From positions 11,455,283 to 11,519,282 of the forward strand of contig NC_052506.1 in NCBI RefSeq assembly GCF_014356525.2: a stretch of DNA of 64,000 nucleotides, written 5' to 3'. Positions 33,462 to 43,790 of the stretch are shown here, piece after piece. Below the pieces are notes generated by a model. That model worked only from the letters and a program-made list of their open reading frames with translations. It searched no databases and was not told the DNA's origin. The position numbers and the translations under genes were made by a program. Positions within the stretch are counted from its first letter, which is position 1. Every line of letters starts with the position of its first letter. The DNA is from Nilaparvata lugens. Lineage: Eukaryota; Arthropoda; Insecta; Hemiptera; Delphacidae.

Positions 33462-34268
33462 ACTTTCCTTGCCCTATTACCATAGGTAAGGAAAGTATTG
33501 CTTTCCGAAAAAAATTAAGGTACCCCAACTTCTAAATTTCTATACGTTTCAAGGTCCCCTGAGTCCATAAAAGTGGTTTTTGGGTATTGGTCTGTGTGTG
33601 TGTGCGTGTATGAGTATATGTGCATCTGTGTACACGATATAACGTCTCCCACTCACCTTAATAACTTGAAATTTGGATCTTCAGGTACTTACAATATAAG
33701 GATCCGACACGAACAATTTCGATCAAATGCAATTCAAGATGGCGGCTAAACTGGCGAAAATGTTGTCAAAAACAGGGTTTTTCGCGATTTCCTCAAAAAC
33801 AGCTCCCACGATTTTGATTAAATTCATACCTGAAATAGTAATTAAAAAGCTATATCAACTGCCACAAGTCCCATATCTGTGAAAATTTCAGGATCTATGC
33901 AAAGTTTGATTTCAGATTCCCAATTATCAGGCTTCAAATACAATTTAAACAGAAAACTTCAAGTGGAAAAGATCTATCATGAAAATCTGAAAATCAATTA
34001 ATATCTAGTAGCATTTTCACCTGAACTTGATAATCAGCTCAAAATTCGAGAAAATGTGATTATCCAATTGCAAACTGTTGGCAACTGTTGATTCTATCAA
34101 ATCATCCACTATGAAGAGATGGCAGACCTCGTGTGTCTACAGCATTATTGTCCTGTCATCAGCTGGCTCAGATCTCTGAATAGTAGACTTGAGATGCGCG
34201 GGAACACCAGCGTTAGGTGATCAATTTTCAAAACGGTAAGGAAAGTTGTGTGAGTGAGCCACACCAGA
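33462..34268 (-). mobile_element. Helentron-like non-autonomous element, copy 2
   Basis: Same borders as copy 1: terminal stem-loop tactttccttgccctattac / ggtaaggaaagta at the left and cacaccaga at the right. The TG tract is short (33593-33610). It abuts the right arm of the Penelope-like foldback with only a T run between. Confidence 0.7.
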
Positions 34269-35040
34269 TTTTTTATAATAATCTATCAAGTCATGATTAT
34301 GACAATAATACACTAATAGGGTGTCAGTTGAAGAGCGTGATACCCATAACATCACACCTTACAGGATAATGACTGCAATCTGTTGAAGTGTCAAAAGTTT
34401 TATGGGCAAAAGGACCAACCTCCTCCTCTGTCCTCCTATATCCTTGCTCGTTACTCCTCTCTCCCAGTCCTCTTCACCCCCCTTTATCAGCGCCATCCCT
34501 TTCTTCCGTTACCGACGAAACAAAGTTTCAAACACTGAACTTGGCTCCGGGCGCAACTTTTTCTCTATCTACACTGAAATGAAACTTGCCCAGATATCTC
34601 TCTAGTAATTTTCAAGTTAACTCAAATTTGTCTTTGACAAGAAGCAAGACCTGGCCGTTGTCGAGCCTCCGCTTTTTCAATAGTTTCAATCGGCTCACTA
34701 GTTTTATTTGTTTGAGAAATTACGAGACCAACTTCTTCCATGAGCTTTTGTCAGCAAATAAATGAACTTGATAATGAACTGGATACGAAAACTTCGGAGC
34801 TCCGCCAACAATTGAGAAAATACTGAGAGAGATCAAGGAGATGTGGTCGACATAGAACATGAACAACTCGCTTGAGAACGACTGTGATAAGACGAGTCAT
34901 ATCATTCAGTGGTTGGTTATTCAAAAGGTTGGAATTTCTTGAAACATGCACACATGCTAAGGACTGATGATATGAACTAGGAAATAAAATATATCCTTTT
35001 TTATAAAATAGAATTATAGTACCCTTTAAAATTTATAAAA
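34269..35040. other. Spacer
   Basis: 34390-34600 is GC- and pyrimidine-rich (cctcctctgtcctcct). The frames in it are short. No gene is supported. Confidence 0.35.
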
Positions 35041-35100
35041 TAATAATACAAATTGTAACGTAACTACTAAGTTAGTTTCGGTCTACTAGACCGAATTCTA
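35040..35100 (-). ncRNA. Partial hammerhead-like motif in a Penelope-like remnant
   Basis: On the minus strand GGTC-TAGTA-GACC (helix II) is followed by GAAAC and TAACTTAGTA, where ACTAA/TTAGT can form helix III. The 5' core box is ruined (tagaattc) and the 5' strand of helix I is absent. attatagtaccctttaaaat at 35026 is the terminal phrase of the family. Confidence 0.45.
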
Positions 35101-35500
35101 TTTTTCAAATACAAGAAAGTAGCCCTGAATTCATAAATTAAAAAAATATATCCTACTCAATGTAATCATCCAGTTCATTGAACTTTTTCCAATTAACTTC
35201 CATGGATAAGATTAGGCTGCTATTCAGAAAAAATTTTGAAGAAGTTGATTTATTAAGATGAGTAAAATGATTCTTAGGATGATGAGAATCAGCTCCTACT
35301 TGAAATTGAATTAAAGATGACACTTTACTTTTGAATAGATACTCTTTTTCTGCATAAATTAAGAAAATCACAAAATTTATAAAGATGGTTGTTTGGAAAC
35401 TGTTTTAGAAAAACCCAATTTTAAAGTATACAAGACAGATCATAAAAGACTACTTGAAAACAAATCAAGTTTGAATAATGATTTACTATTTTTATAATAT
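35101..35500. other. AT-rich spacer
   Basis: A 72-codon minus-strand frame (35153-35371) is unrecognised. Confidence 0.35.
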
Positions 35501-35870
35501 GTGAATATTTATTTATTTATTCTTTTTACAATGGAGCACAGATCGGGAGATAAAAACTAAGAATACCTTGTACTATTTCTCTCCCAAAATTAGGTAACAA
35601 AAAATATTTATTTCTTATTCTAGTGATAATAATGTGAAATAGTTCTTGTATATTTGGTTTTGAAGCATCTAAATTTAAAAATCTACTTTGTGGAAATAAT
35701 TGATGACTGAAAATTTTGTGAAGTAAACAACTACAAGACCTAACCTATTTTGGACTATGTGTAACCTTATCTAAATTTGGAGGGGTATAGCACAAGGTTA
35801 CTTTATTTTTTCTCTCCCTATCATTTTGATGATGTACTTATTGTATGAAACAATAAAGAATATCTAAGTA
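35501..35870. mobile_element. Two LINE 3' ends, opposite strands
   Basis: 35505-35640 (minus) resembles 54030-54150: ttatttatt-ctttttacaatg and accttgt-ctatttctctcc. 35766-35862 (plus) reads gcacaaggttactttatttt ... gaaacaataaagaatatct, a plus-oriented version of the same 3' UTR type. Confidence 0.45.
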
Positions 35871-35871
35871 G

Positions 35872-36158
35872 TACCATAGAGAAACAATAGCGTAAGTAGA
35901 TATCCCATGGTATAGGGCGTTTATGTCGCAATTTTTACTGTTATCTCAAGCCGAATACTGTTGATTATTGTCGATTTTCACTGTTACTGTTTTGTTGGGG
36001 TGAGAGTGTATGAACGGCACAATATGAGAGACTACCAGTGTCACACAGCTTCACAGGAAAGAATTACATGGACTATCGGCTTGAGATAACAGTAAAAGTT
36101 GCGACATAAATGCCCTATACCATGGGATATCTACTTACGCTATTGTTTCTCTATGGTA
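35872..36158. mobile_element. Palindromic MITE with TACCATAGAG ends
   Basis: The left arm (taccatagagaaacaatagc, gatatcccatggtatagggc) is mirrored almost perfectly by the right arm (gccctataccatgggatatc, gctattgtttctctatggta), with gcttgagataacagt-type subterminal repeats. The 287 bp unit has no coding capacity. Arm conservation suggests recent activity. The target duplication is ambiguous. Confidence 0.85.
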
Positions 36159-36179
36159 GTACAAGACATAGATCATACA

Positions 36180-36230
36180 GACAAGTATTAATAATAATTA
36201 TTATTAAAAGAAAATCCAAATTGAAGACAA
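36180..36230 (-). repeat. SINE tail fragment
   Basis: ttaataataattattatta-aagaaaatccaaatt matches the 3' end of the tRNA-derived SINE in reverse orientation. Confidence 0.4.
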
Positions 36231-37027
36231 ATCAAGTTTGAAGAACATCTAAGTAGTATAACATCGACTCATCCTCATTTTTAAATGATTCAGGCCAGGT
36301 CACGAGCCCTCTATCCCAATTCCTTGAAGAAGTCTAAGCCGCCTCAAGTTTCCAAGGAAGTGATAATTCTTCATTAGTGGACTTTCTTACTAGAGGAGGA
36401 TGAGATCATTTATTGAATCGACAGCTGGCCAAAAGAGATTTCCGAAAGTTTTGTGATTTGAATCAGTCTCATCCTGATTATCCCGAAGGAAGTGGTAGGG
36501 GGGTTTGGGTGTAAGGAAAGACATTGTCGGCAGGGGTACAGGGGGTTTTCGTGGCTGGGAGACACTCCAGGGAGCGATACATCAGTCTCCATCCTACTTC
36601 TTGTTCATGCCACGTCGCGTCAGATCACCAATTCTTCCCCTCCTCGCTCACTCATCCCCCCCGTCACACTTATCGTGCAGATAACAAAAACTGATAACCC
36701 AGATTAGAGGACGCCTTCGAGCGATGAATCCCCTGCTCATAGTACATGGCCGCAATCTAAAAGTAGTCACTTTAACTGAGCTCACATATCAATGTCAACT
36801 CTACTAGACCTCATCAATCGTCTGCTTAATCCCGATACGAGATTGTTCAGGGTGATAGATTTGAGATAGCATCTGAAGGTGATATCGCTCGTGATATAAG
36901 TGCTCAATATCATGGTAAGATTGGATTAAATCCCAAAAGCCAAATTTTTTCGAAAGCTGAAACCATATACTGAATTGAGAAAAGGATGCTTAAATAATTG
37001 CTAAGAGTTTTTACTTGTGTACTCTTA
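36231..37027. other. Spacer with a GC-rich patch
   Basis: 36470-36710 is GC-rich. Short frames on both strands are unrecognised. Confidence 0.35.
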
Positions 37028-37192
37028 AGGTGCGTACAGATATACGCGCCTCGAACATGAGCAATTCCCTTTCAATCAGCTGATGCCAAGCTTTCTATAT
37101 CTGTATCTTACCGTTTCTGTAAAAATACAGATATAGTCAGCTGATTAAAAGTGAAATGCTTATGTTCGCGGCGCGTATATCTGTACGCACCT
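37028..37192. mobile_element. Palindromic PIF-like MITE
   Basis: The ends are AGGTGCGTACAGATATACGC and its complement. The sequence is near-identical to 26410-26574. The flanks are TTA and TCA, a TNA duplication with one mismatch. Confidence 0.85.
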
Positions 37193-37319
37193 TCATAATA
37201 ACCCCATCTACGTTTGACCATAGATTAAAGATATTGTTAAACTGATAAAAGATTGTTACAATTTTAAAAGATAGTTGAATTGTTAAAAGATACCTATTTA
37301 TTTGTCTCAGATCTAGGTA

Positions 37320-37601
37320 GCAGTGCATGGATTCAATCTAAGTTCGAAGCTCTAGTTTAGATTTGTCAATTCTAAAAAAGTAAATTAATATAAATAATAT
37401 GTTTTAGTACGTTTTGGCTAGAAAAGTGATCGAAAGTATTAGGAGTGATAAATAGCTGTGGGTGAGTGATTATTTAGAAACCGGCCTGCAGTGACAGTTC
37501 ATTTTGAGGTTAAAGACTGGGAAGTGAGTACAAAACTGAAATCTATTTTCGTAAGTAACTTCATAATTCTCATTAAAGTTGAATATTAAACAAAAAAAAC
37601 A
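37320..37601 (+). promoter_or_regulatory. Probable 5' UTR / internal promoter of the LINE
   Basis: This is the region between the MITE and ORF1. Non-LTR elements carry their promoter in this part. No motif can be defended and the exact 5' end is not visible. Confidence 0.3.
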
Positions 37602-38477
37602 ATGAACTGTTCAGTTTGCGATAAAGATCTACCGGATGATAATGATTTTATTACCTGCAGCAGGTGTCAGTCTGGTTTACATTATAACTGTTCGGGTGTG
37701 TCAAAAAGTACGTGGAAGGCAAAAGGAGTGCAGAAAAAAAATGAATGGGAATGTCCTAAATGTAGATCCAGGAGTAGATTGAATAGCTTTGAAGAAGACT
37801 CTACAGACCCTGCTTTCATCGCAATGAAAAGTATGATGGAAAAATTGTTTGCCAAACAGGATAAAATAATCACTGAAAAGATGGATGAAATGAAGGATAT
37901 GATTGCGAATATCGATCTTAAGGTAGGAGAAATGAGGAAGGATATGGAAATTATTCAAGGAGAATCGGCAAAGTTAAGAAAAGAGTTGGATGATTTAAGA
38001 ACAACAGTGGAATGTGAAAAGCAATATGCAAGATCCAGGAATATAATTCTTACAGGTATACCTTTCGAAAAAGAGGAAGATCTAGCTCAGAATGTGTTAA
38101 CTTTGCTGGGAAAAATGGAAATCGAAATAGGATTAAAAGATATCTCAACTCACCGACTGCCATCGAAAAATAAACTTCATAGTCCTGCAATTCTGCAATT
38201 GAACTCTAGAGCGGTTAGGGATAAAATAATTAAAGCAGCAAGAAAAAAGAAACCAGATACTGGATTAATAAATCCACATCGTCCAAAAAGAGCGATATAC
38301 TTCAACGATCATCTAACTCCGTATTTTAATTCGCTGATGATGAAAGTGAAAGAGTTAAATAAGGTGAAAAATTATAAGTTTGTGTGGATGAACGGTGATA
38401 GAATAATGGTCAAAAAAGATGAGTTATCTAAGGCTATTCGAATTATCAAGTTGGACGATCTGGATAAAATGAATTGA
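37602..38477 (+). CDS. LINE ORF1: PHD-type zinc finger and RNA-binding-like protein
   Basis: A 291-residue first protein of a non-LTR retrotransposon, expected to bind element RNA in the ribonucleoprotein particle. Residues 1-54 form a PHD-type finger with C3, C6, C19, C22, H27, C30, C51 and C54 (C4HC3 spacing). A charged heptad-rich segment (about 70-140) looks like a coiled coil for oligomerisation. Residues 145-285 (from RSRNIILTGIP to the MNGDRIMVKK region) resemble the RRM/C-terminal fold of ORF1 proteins in CR1, L2 and Jockey-type elements. The ATG at 37602 follows an A-rich leader. ORF2 starts 190 bases downstream on the same strand in a different frame. No stops or frameshifts. Confidence 0.85.
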   Translation: MNCSVCDKDLPDDNDFITCSRCQSGLHYNCSGVSKSTWKAKGVQKKNEWECPKCRSRSRLNSFEEDSTDPAFIAMKSMMEKLFAKQDKIITEKMDEMKDMIANIDLKVGEMRKDMEIIQGESAKLRKELDDLRTTVECEKQYARSRNIILTGIPFEKEEDLAQNVLTLLGKMEIEIGLKDISTHRLPSKNKLHSPAILQLNSRAVRDKIIKAARKKKPDTGLINPHRPKRAIYFNDHLTPYFNSLMMKVKELNKVKNYKFVWMNGDRIMVKKDELSKAIRIIKLDDLDKMN

Positions 38478-38667
38478 CTTAATCGATCCATGGCCAATTA
38501 AGTTTATCAAGAAATCATTCACATTTTTTTCATTAAAGCAATATTCTATTAAATCTGCTAATCACTTACACAATAAGAACTTAAAACAATATAGGATAAT
38601 TGTCACATAGTTTTTTTTTCCTACTTTGTACTAATTTTTAACTGAATCTGTATATATAATAATTTTT
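38478..38667 (+). other. Spacer between LINE ORF1 and ORF2
   Basis: 190 AT-rich bases without features. How ORF2 is translated (reinitiation or internal entry) cannot be told from the sequence. Confidence 0.6.
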
Positions 38668-41631
38668 ATGCATCAATTGGATAATGAGGATTTGAATTTA
38701 TACGATGATACATTATGTTTTCAAAGTTTGAATGAGACTAGGGGTTTTTTGAAAAAGCAGATTGTGTCCGGTAATGAAATAAGATTTCTATGCACTAATA
38801 TAAGATCTTTGAGAAAACATTGGGATAATTTAAGGATAGAATTGGATAATGTAATTAATGAAGTAGACTTTATTGTATTAACGGAAATTAATTTAAGAAA
38901 TGAAGAAACAAATTTATACGGGATTCCGGGATTTGGAAATAAATTTAAATGTAGATCAGATGGAAGGGGAGGGGGAGGATTGGCAATTTTTTATAGAGAT
39001 GGTTGGAGTGTCGATGAGATTGTAATAGAGTTTAAATCCGCTGAAATGATGTGTCTAAGAGTTAATAATAATGGGAAACAGATGATATTAGCAGCATTCT
39101 ACAGGCCTCCCAATCAAAATGTCAATTTGTTTAATGAAGAGCTAGAGTATTTTTTATCCTTGGAAAGGATTAAAAATGAAAATAATATTGTTATGATGGG
39201 AGATATTAATATTTGTTATATGTCATACATGTATGGATCAGATAATTATTTAAGTGTATTGTATTCAAATGGTTTGTATAACAGTATTCAGAAACCAACT
39301 AGAGAGGAATTGTATGATAATGTATTAGTGTCTAAATGTCTAGACCATATCAATGTTAAATTGCATGATGATTTCTCATTTTCATCTTTTGTTGTTGAAA
39401 ATAAAATTGCTGATCACTATTGGACAGGTTTGAAAATTGTTATGAAAAATAATTCGTATGTTCATATGGAGAATATTGATGATTGTAAAAGTATAATTTT
39501 GAATAGTCGAGTTAATTATTTCATTCAAAATGAAAATTGGTGGCCTATATTGGATATCACAGACCCATCTGAGATCTACAATGAGATATTGAATAAATTT
39601 ACAAGTATATATGATAAAAGTACAATAAAAGTTAAATTCAATAGACGTAAGACAGAAAATCCCTGGTTCAATGATAGTATTAGGAATTTAATAGATAGGA
39701 AAGAGTATATTTGGAATAGGTTGAAAAAAGATAAATACAACTTGGAATTAAGAGATCAATTTAAGAAGATTCGAAATGAGGTTACATTCAAGATTCGTAA
39801 TGAGAAAAGATTGTATTATCATAGGATATTTTCTGATAATTTGAATGACAGCAAGAAAACTTGGGAGACAATCAATCAGTTTATAAATAAGAAAAGTAAA
39901 CCTACTATTTTAGATTCAATTAAGAGTAGTTTCCAGATTAATGATGAGCATCAAATGTCTAATCTACTAGAAGGGTTCAATTTTTGTTTCAAAGAAAGTG
40001 TTGAAAAAATAAATCATGAGATGAATGGAGAGCCATTTGACTTGGCGGCACAATTTGAGGAAGGCAATTATACTATTGGCAATAAAATGAGCATGAATCT
40101 GAGAAAAATTAATCAAGAATTATTAATCAAAGCAGTAAATAAGCTTAATTACAAATCTTCTGCAGGCCCTGATAAAATTAGACCGCAGGATATAAAGTCC
40201 AACTTATATTATTTGAAATTGATTTTGATGCATTTAATTAAGCGAATTGTTGATACTGGGAATATACCACCTTTATTGAAAGTAACTTACCTTAGACCTA
40301 TTTTTAAAAAGGGTTCTCGAAAAAATTTAGAAAGCTATAGGCCAGTAGGCTCAGTATCTGTTATAATGAAAATTTTAGAGCACTACTTATGTATGCAGTT
40401 GCAACAATACTTAGACAAACATAATATTTTGAATAATTCACAATACGGATTTGTTAATAAGAAATCTACTATTGACTTATTAGAAAAAATGACAAATGAC
40501 ATCAATGGTGCACTGAATGATAATAAGTTTGTAATAGCGGTGGCAACAGATTTGAGTAAGGCATTCGACTTGGTGAATTATAAGATCATGCTATCCAAAC
40601 TAAAATTGATAGGCATTAGTGGAAAATTTCTTAGGATATTTGAGGACTATTTTAGGGATAGGAGATTGCACGTCATTATAGGTACATCAATTAGTAGTGG
40701 TTATAATCAGACATGCGGATTAATTCAGGGTAGTATAATCTCGCCGACACTCTTCAATATTTATGTCAACGATTTGGCTAGTCTAGCATTCAAGGGTAGT
40801 ATACTACAATATGCAGATGATAATTTACTCTATGTCATGGATAGTGATTTACAAATGGGCTTGAGAAACATGCAGCAGGATCTGAATATGGTAGTGAAAT
40901 ATTTTTACAATAATTCTATCAAGATGAATGCTCAGAAAACTCAAATGATTATATTTAAGAACCATAGAATAACTGTAAATGCTTTTAACTTGTTCAACGT
41001 GGTATGTCATAAAACAGAATGCTTAAGAGAGAATAGAGTAGTATGCAACTGTCAACGCCTTCCAGTTAATGATAGTATTAAACATCTGGGTATAAACTTT
41101 GATTTACATATGAGATTCAAAACCCATATTGATATAATGACAAGAATAATGAAGGTGGCGCTTTACAAGTGTTCTAGAATTAGTCATTACTTTCCAGTGA
41201 ATACCAAAAGAATTATATACTTCTCAATGATACAGAGTATTATTAATTATGGAATAACAGTGTACTCCCTAGCCCCTCAATACGTAAAATTGCCATTGGA
41301 GAGGACTATGAGAAGAATTGTTCAAACGTTGTTTAATGGAATTGAAAGAAATCTGCTGGGAATTTTATCATTTGATTTATTAGCCAAGTACCATGACTTG
41401 TCAAGGAACTATTTTAAAGAGGAATATAGAGTATTAAATGAAATTGTTTATGGGCTGCGACAAAGAAATTACAGAACGCAGAGATATAATAATGTTTATG
41501 GGAAAAACTTACCTAATAATAGAATACCCGATTTATTGAACTCTCTCCCCATAGAATTAAGAAATTTGGAAAGGAAAGGTGAAGCTAAAAGGAAATTAAA
41601 GGCATATTTTATGAGAATTAATAACGAATAG
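38668..41631 (+). CDS. LINE ORF2: endonuclease and reverse transcriptase
   Basis: A 987-residue replicase of a non-LTR retrotransposon that nicks target DNA and primes reverse transcription there. The endonuclease/exonuclease/phosphatase domain covers about 37-255: N44 in CTNIRSL, E73 in LTEI, YRPP at 145-148, GDIN at 178-181, and terminal ADHY at 248-251. The reverse transcriptase covers about 495-800: RPIFKKGS (543-550), TDLSKAFDLV (627-636), GLIQGSIISPTLF (684-696) and the catalytic YADD at 715-718. A C-terminal region with RMRR-like and final KAYF blocks follows. The order and motifs fit the CR1/L2/Jockey group; the exact clade is uncertain. The frame is intact and full length for the family, so this copy could be functional or only recently silenced. 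Confidence 0.93.
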   Translation: MHQLDNEDLNLYDDTLCFQSLNETRGFLKKQIVSGNEIRFLCTNIRSLRKHWDNLRIELDNVINEVDFIVLTEINLRNEETNLYGIPGFGNKFKCRSDGRGGGGLAIFYRDGWSVDEIVIEFKSAEMMCLRVNNNGKQMILAAFYRPPNQNVNLFNEELEYFLSLERIKNENNIVMMGDINICYMSYMYGSDNYLSVLYSNGLYNSIQKPTREELYDNVLVSKCLDHINVKLHDDFSFSSFVVENKIADHYWTGLKIVMKNNSYVHMENIDDCKSIILNSRVNYFIQNENWWPILDITDPSEIYNEILNKFTSIYDKSTIKVKFNRRKTENPWFNDSIRNLIDRKEYIWNRLKKDKYNLELRDQFKKIRNEVTFKIRNEKRLYYHRIFSDNLNDSKKTWETINQFINKKSKPTILDSIKSSFQINDEHQMSNLLEGFNFCFKESVEKINHEMNGEPFDLAAQFEEGNYTIGNKMSMNLRKINQELLIKAVNKLNYKSSAGPDKIRPQDIKSNLYYLKLILMHLIKRIVDTGNIPPLLKVTYLRPIFKKGSRKNLESYRPVGSVSVIMKILEHYLCMQLQQYLDKHNILNNSQYGFVNKKSTIDLLEKMTNDINGALNDNKFVIAVATDLSKAFDLVNYKIMLSKLKLIGISGKFLRIFEDYFRDRRLHVIIGTSISSGYNQTCGLIQGSIISPTLFNIYVNDLASLAFKGSILQYADDNLLYVMDSDLQMGLRNMQQDLNMVVKYFYNNSIKMNAQKTQMIIFKNHRITVNAFNLFNVVCHKTECLRENRVVCNCQRLPVNDSIKHLGINFDLHMRFKTHIDIMTRIMKVALYKCSRISHYFPVNTKRIIYFSMIQSIINYGITVYSLAPQYVKLPLERTMRRIVQTLFNGIERNLLGILSFDLLAKYHDLSRNYFKEEYRVLNEIVYGLRQRNYRTQRYNNVYGKNLPNNRIPDLLNSLPIELRNLERKGEAKRKLKAYFMRINNE

Positions 41632-42000
41632 GAAAAATAGCTAGCATAACTTTAGATTATTCTGATTGAAATTATTAAATGACTTACCCGTTGTAAATGT
41701 TAATGAGGTTAGAATACTTGATTCAATGTTATAATAAGTTGGCTATGGTTCAAAACGCATTTAAAGCTAGAAGTTTACTTCCAGATTATTATAAATAATT
41801 TTCATGCTACCAATTATATGAATCACACATTTATAAAATACATAATACATACATCTTTGGAAAGTGAGGTGATGAGAGGCTGAGGAATAAAGAATAACCA
41901 CTCTGTTATATCAGGATATTATTCCAACAGATTGAGAAACACGCTACTTGTAAGATACGCTACTAATACAAAAATATTGATTCCTTTATGTATTACAAGC
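41632..42000 (+). other. LINE 3' UTR, end uncertain
   Basis: AT-rich 3' flank of ORF2. A cccgtgcaccgcaaagg phrase of another repeat begins at about 42005, so the element probably ends before it, but no unambiguous tail or target duplication is visible. Confidence 0.4.
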
Positions 42001-42139
42001 AGGTAACCCGTGCACCGCAAAGGTCTTATTAAAAACTTGAAAAACTGAAAACTTGACGTAATGAGATCTTGAATGATTGAAAATAGGCCTATAACCAACC
42101 TCGGTAAATGAAGAATCTTTTTTGAAAAATGTAAAAGTA

Positions 42140-42436
42140 ATCAGACCAGTATGTTCAGACGAGATGATTCGTGAATTTCCTATCCCGTACGTGTATAAGC
42201 CAGTTCTTTCCTTTCTTATGTTTTAGATTATCAAATGTTTTAGATTATCATTATGTTTTATCCTATAATGAGAATTAATACAATTAGTATTATCAGCGAA
42301 TTTCATATTTATTCGGTTAAAAAGTTGTCTTAAGTATTGTTTTATTATTCTTATTTGCTATCTTTTTTTAGTTTTGTGCGCTGTTCTGTTGTTGTAAATT
42401 GGATGCGAAATAAAGAATCTTATCTTATCTTATCTT
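42140..42436 (+). mobile_element. Second LINE 3' end with (ATCTT)n tail
   Basis: The stretch ends ggatgcgaaataaagaatct followed by about three CTTAT units. Similar flanks lie on either side (ttttttgaaaaatgtaaaag near 42117 and ttttgaaaaatctaaaaag near 42449), which could be a diverged target duplication of a truncated LINE. Alternatively it is the distal 3' UTR of the main element. Confidence 0.45.
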
Positions 42437-43435
42437 TATCAAGCTTTGTTTTGAAAAATCTAAAAAGTCTCATCATGCCTGAAACCAGTTGCCATAAAAT
42501 GAAGAAATGTTGTGAAAAGTGGTATAAAAACATAATCATAAATGACAAAGCAGGATCGTGAATCATTTGGTCGAGTATGAGGATATCAGAGTACAATACA
42601 GGGACAATCCAGTGGTGCTGAGTCCTGCTTAAGGGCGCGAGCGGGGTGGACAGTCGTAAAAACAGGAATTGCGGCGGCCCAGCCCCATTGTGAGGCCTCT
42701 GGGGGCGGTTCGTCTTTGTCAACAATAAGACACCAACAAAATCCCTCGACGATAGGCCCATTAAGTCCACTTCTTTTGTTCGCTCATATCATTTACTTTC
42801 CTTGTTGCCGAATTTTTATTGGGTGGCTCATCGTGGAAAGCTACTGCAATGCTTCGCTGCTTGGGAATAATGAAAAGTGAGAAGCACGGCTCTGGACCTT
42901 GAAAGCTCTTCAATCGTTGTTTCTCATTGTTCAATTATTCTTTCTTTTTCTATCAGCATGTGACAAATGAAGATGAATCCTTGAGTAATCGATCTTGCAA
43001 TTTTCAATCTCTCTTTGTTCATTTCTCATGACTCATGAAATTCATGTTGATACTTTTCAAAAAGGAATCATATTTCATTATGAATATTCAATGAACTCTA
43101 CCTGATTGGTTCAATTTTCAAATACTTCTATCAATCTGTTACTCTCAATTCTATTTCCTTAGAATATAAATTTATGTCCACCTAAAGACTAATGGTTCTC
43201 CATTTATAAAACCTGGCATATTCATGTTTGTAATTGTAAATGCCTATTTATTGTTAATCTGTGATGAGCAGAGCTTTATCAGTTTAAAATTTTTACCCAA
43301 TTTTGTCTATATCCATGCTGTTTTTTTTATTGGCTATTTTTATCTACTTTCTTAATTGGCTTTACTATCTAGTCTTTATCTAGTCTTTACTAATAGTGAT
43401 AGTTCTTTCTAGTCATTTATAATTATTATGTACTA
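42437..43435. other. Unique spacer
   Basis: 42590-42760 is GC-richer. A 116-codon minus-strand frame (42420-42770) is unrecognised. No gene supported. Confidence 0.35.
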
Positions 43436-43505
43436 TTTCACAAAGGCGACTTTCTCGAAGTATTTTAAGCCTAGGTGATGATGATGGGATGAATGATAAT
43501 ACAAT
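43436..43505 (-). repeat. LINE 3' UTR fragment, minus strand
   Basis: Reverse complement of 28021-28100, for example aaggcgactttctcgaagta and aagcctaggtgatgatga. Confidence 0.6.
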
Positions 43506-43603
43506 GACTTTTGGTGTAGTTGAGAAGTTGATATTGTGGTAATTATCCATATTGAATGAAAAAGACTAAGAAATTGTCAAAAAACACAGATTTATTGATA
43601 CTT

Positions 43604-43643
43604 AGAAAGACCGGTTTCGGTTATTACACCATTGTCATTCTCT
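43604..43643 (-). ncRNA. Hammerhead ribozyme-like motif
   Basis: Minus strand: AGAGA, a core differing from CTGANGA, TGGTGTAATAACC, GAAACCGGTC, TTTCT. Helices I, II and III can form; the core box is damaged. Confidence 0.5.
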
Positions 43644-43707
43644 GATAAACAGGACCGGCTTCGCTTATTACACCATTGTCAATCTCTGATAAACAGAGCT
43701 GTTTATC

Positions 43708-43747
43708 AGAGATTGACAATGGTGTAATAACCGAAACCGGTCTTTCT
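43708..43747 (+). ncRNA. Hammerhead ribozyme-like motif
   Basis: AGAGA (43708-43712), TTGACAA, TGGTGTAATAACC, GAAACCGGTC (43733-43742), TTTCT. Identical through the core to 10316-10355, including the same two core changes. The shared changes suggest inheritance from an already altered source copy or parallel C/G transitions. Confidence 0.55.
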
Positions 43748-43790
43748 AATTATCAATAAATCTGTGGTTTTTGACAATTTTATACTAAAC

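Larger units (their letters stand above)
43506..43790. mobile_element. Penelope-like inverted termini with three hammerhead-like motifs
   Basis: It starts gtgtagttgagaagttgata. Two reverse-oriented hammerhead-like segments (43604-43643 and 43653-43687, the second partial) precede a forward one (43708-43747). The forward and reverse parts are inverted copies of each other meeting at aacagagctgtt (about 43691-43702). Confidence 0.7.
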
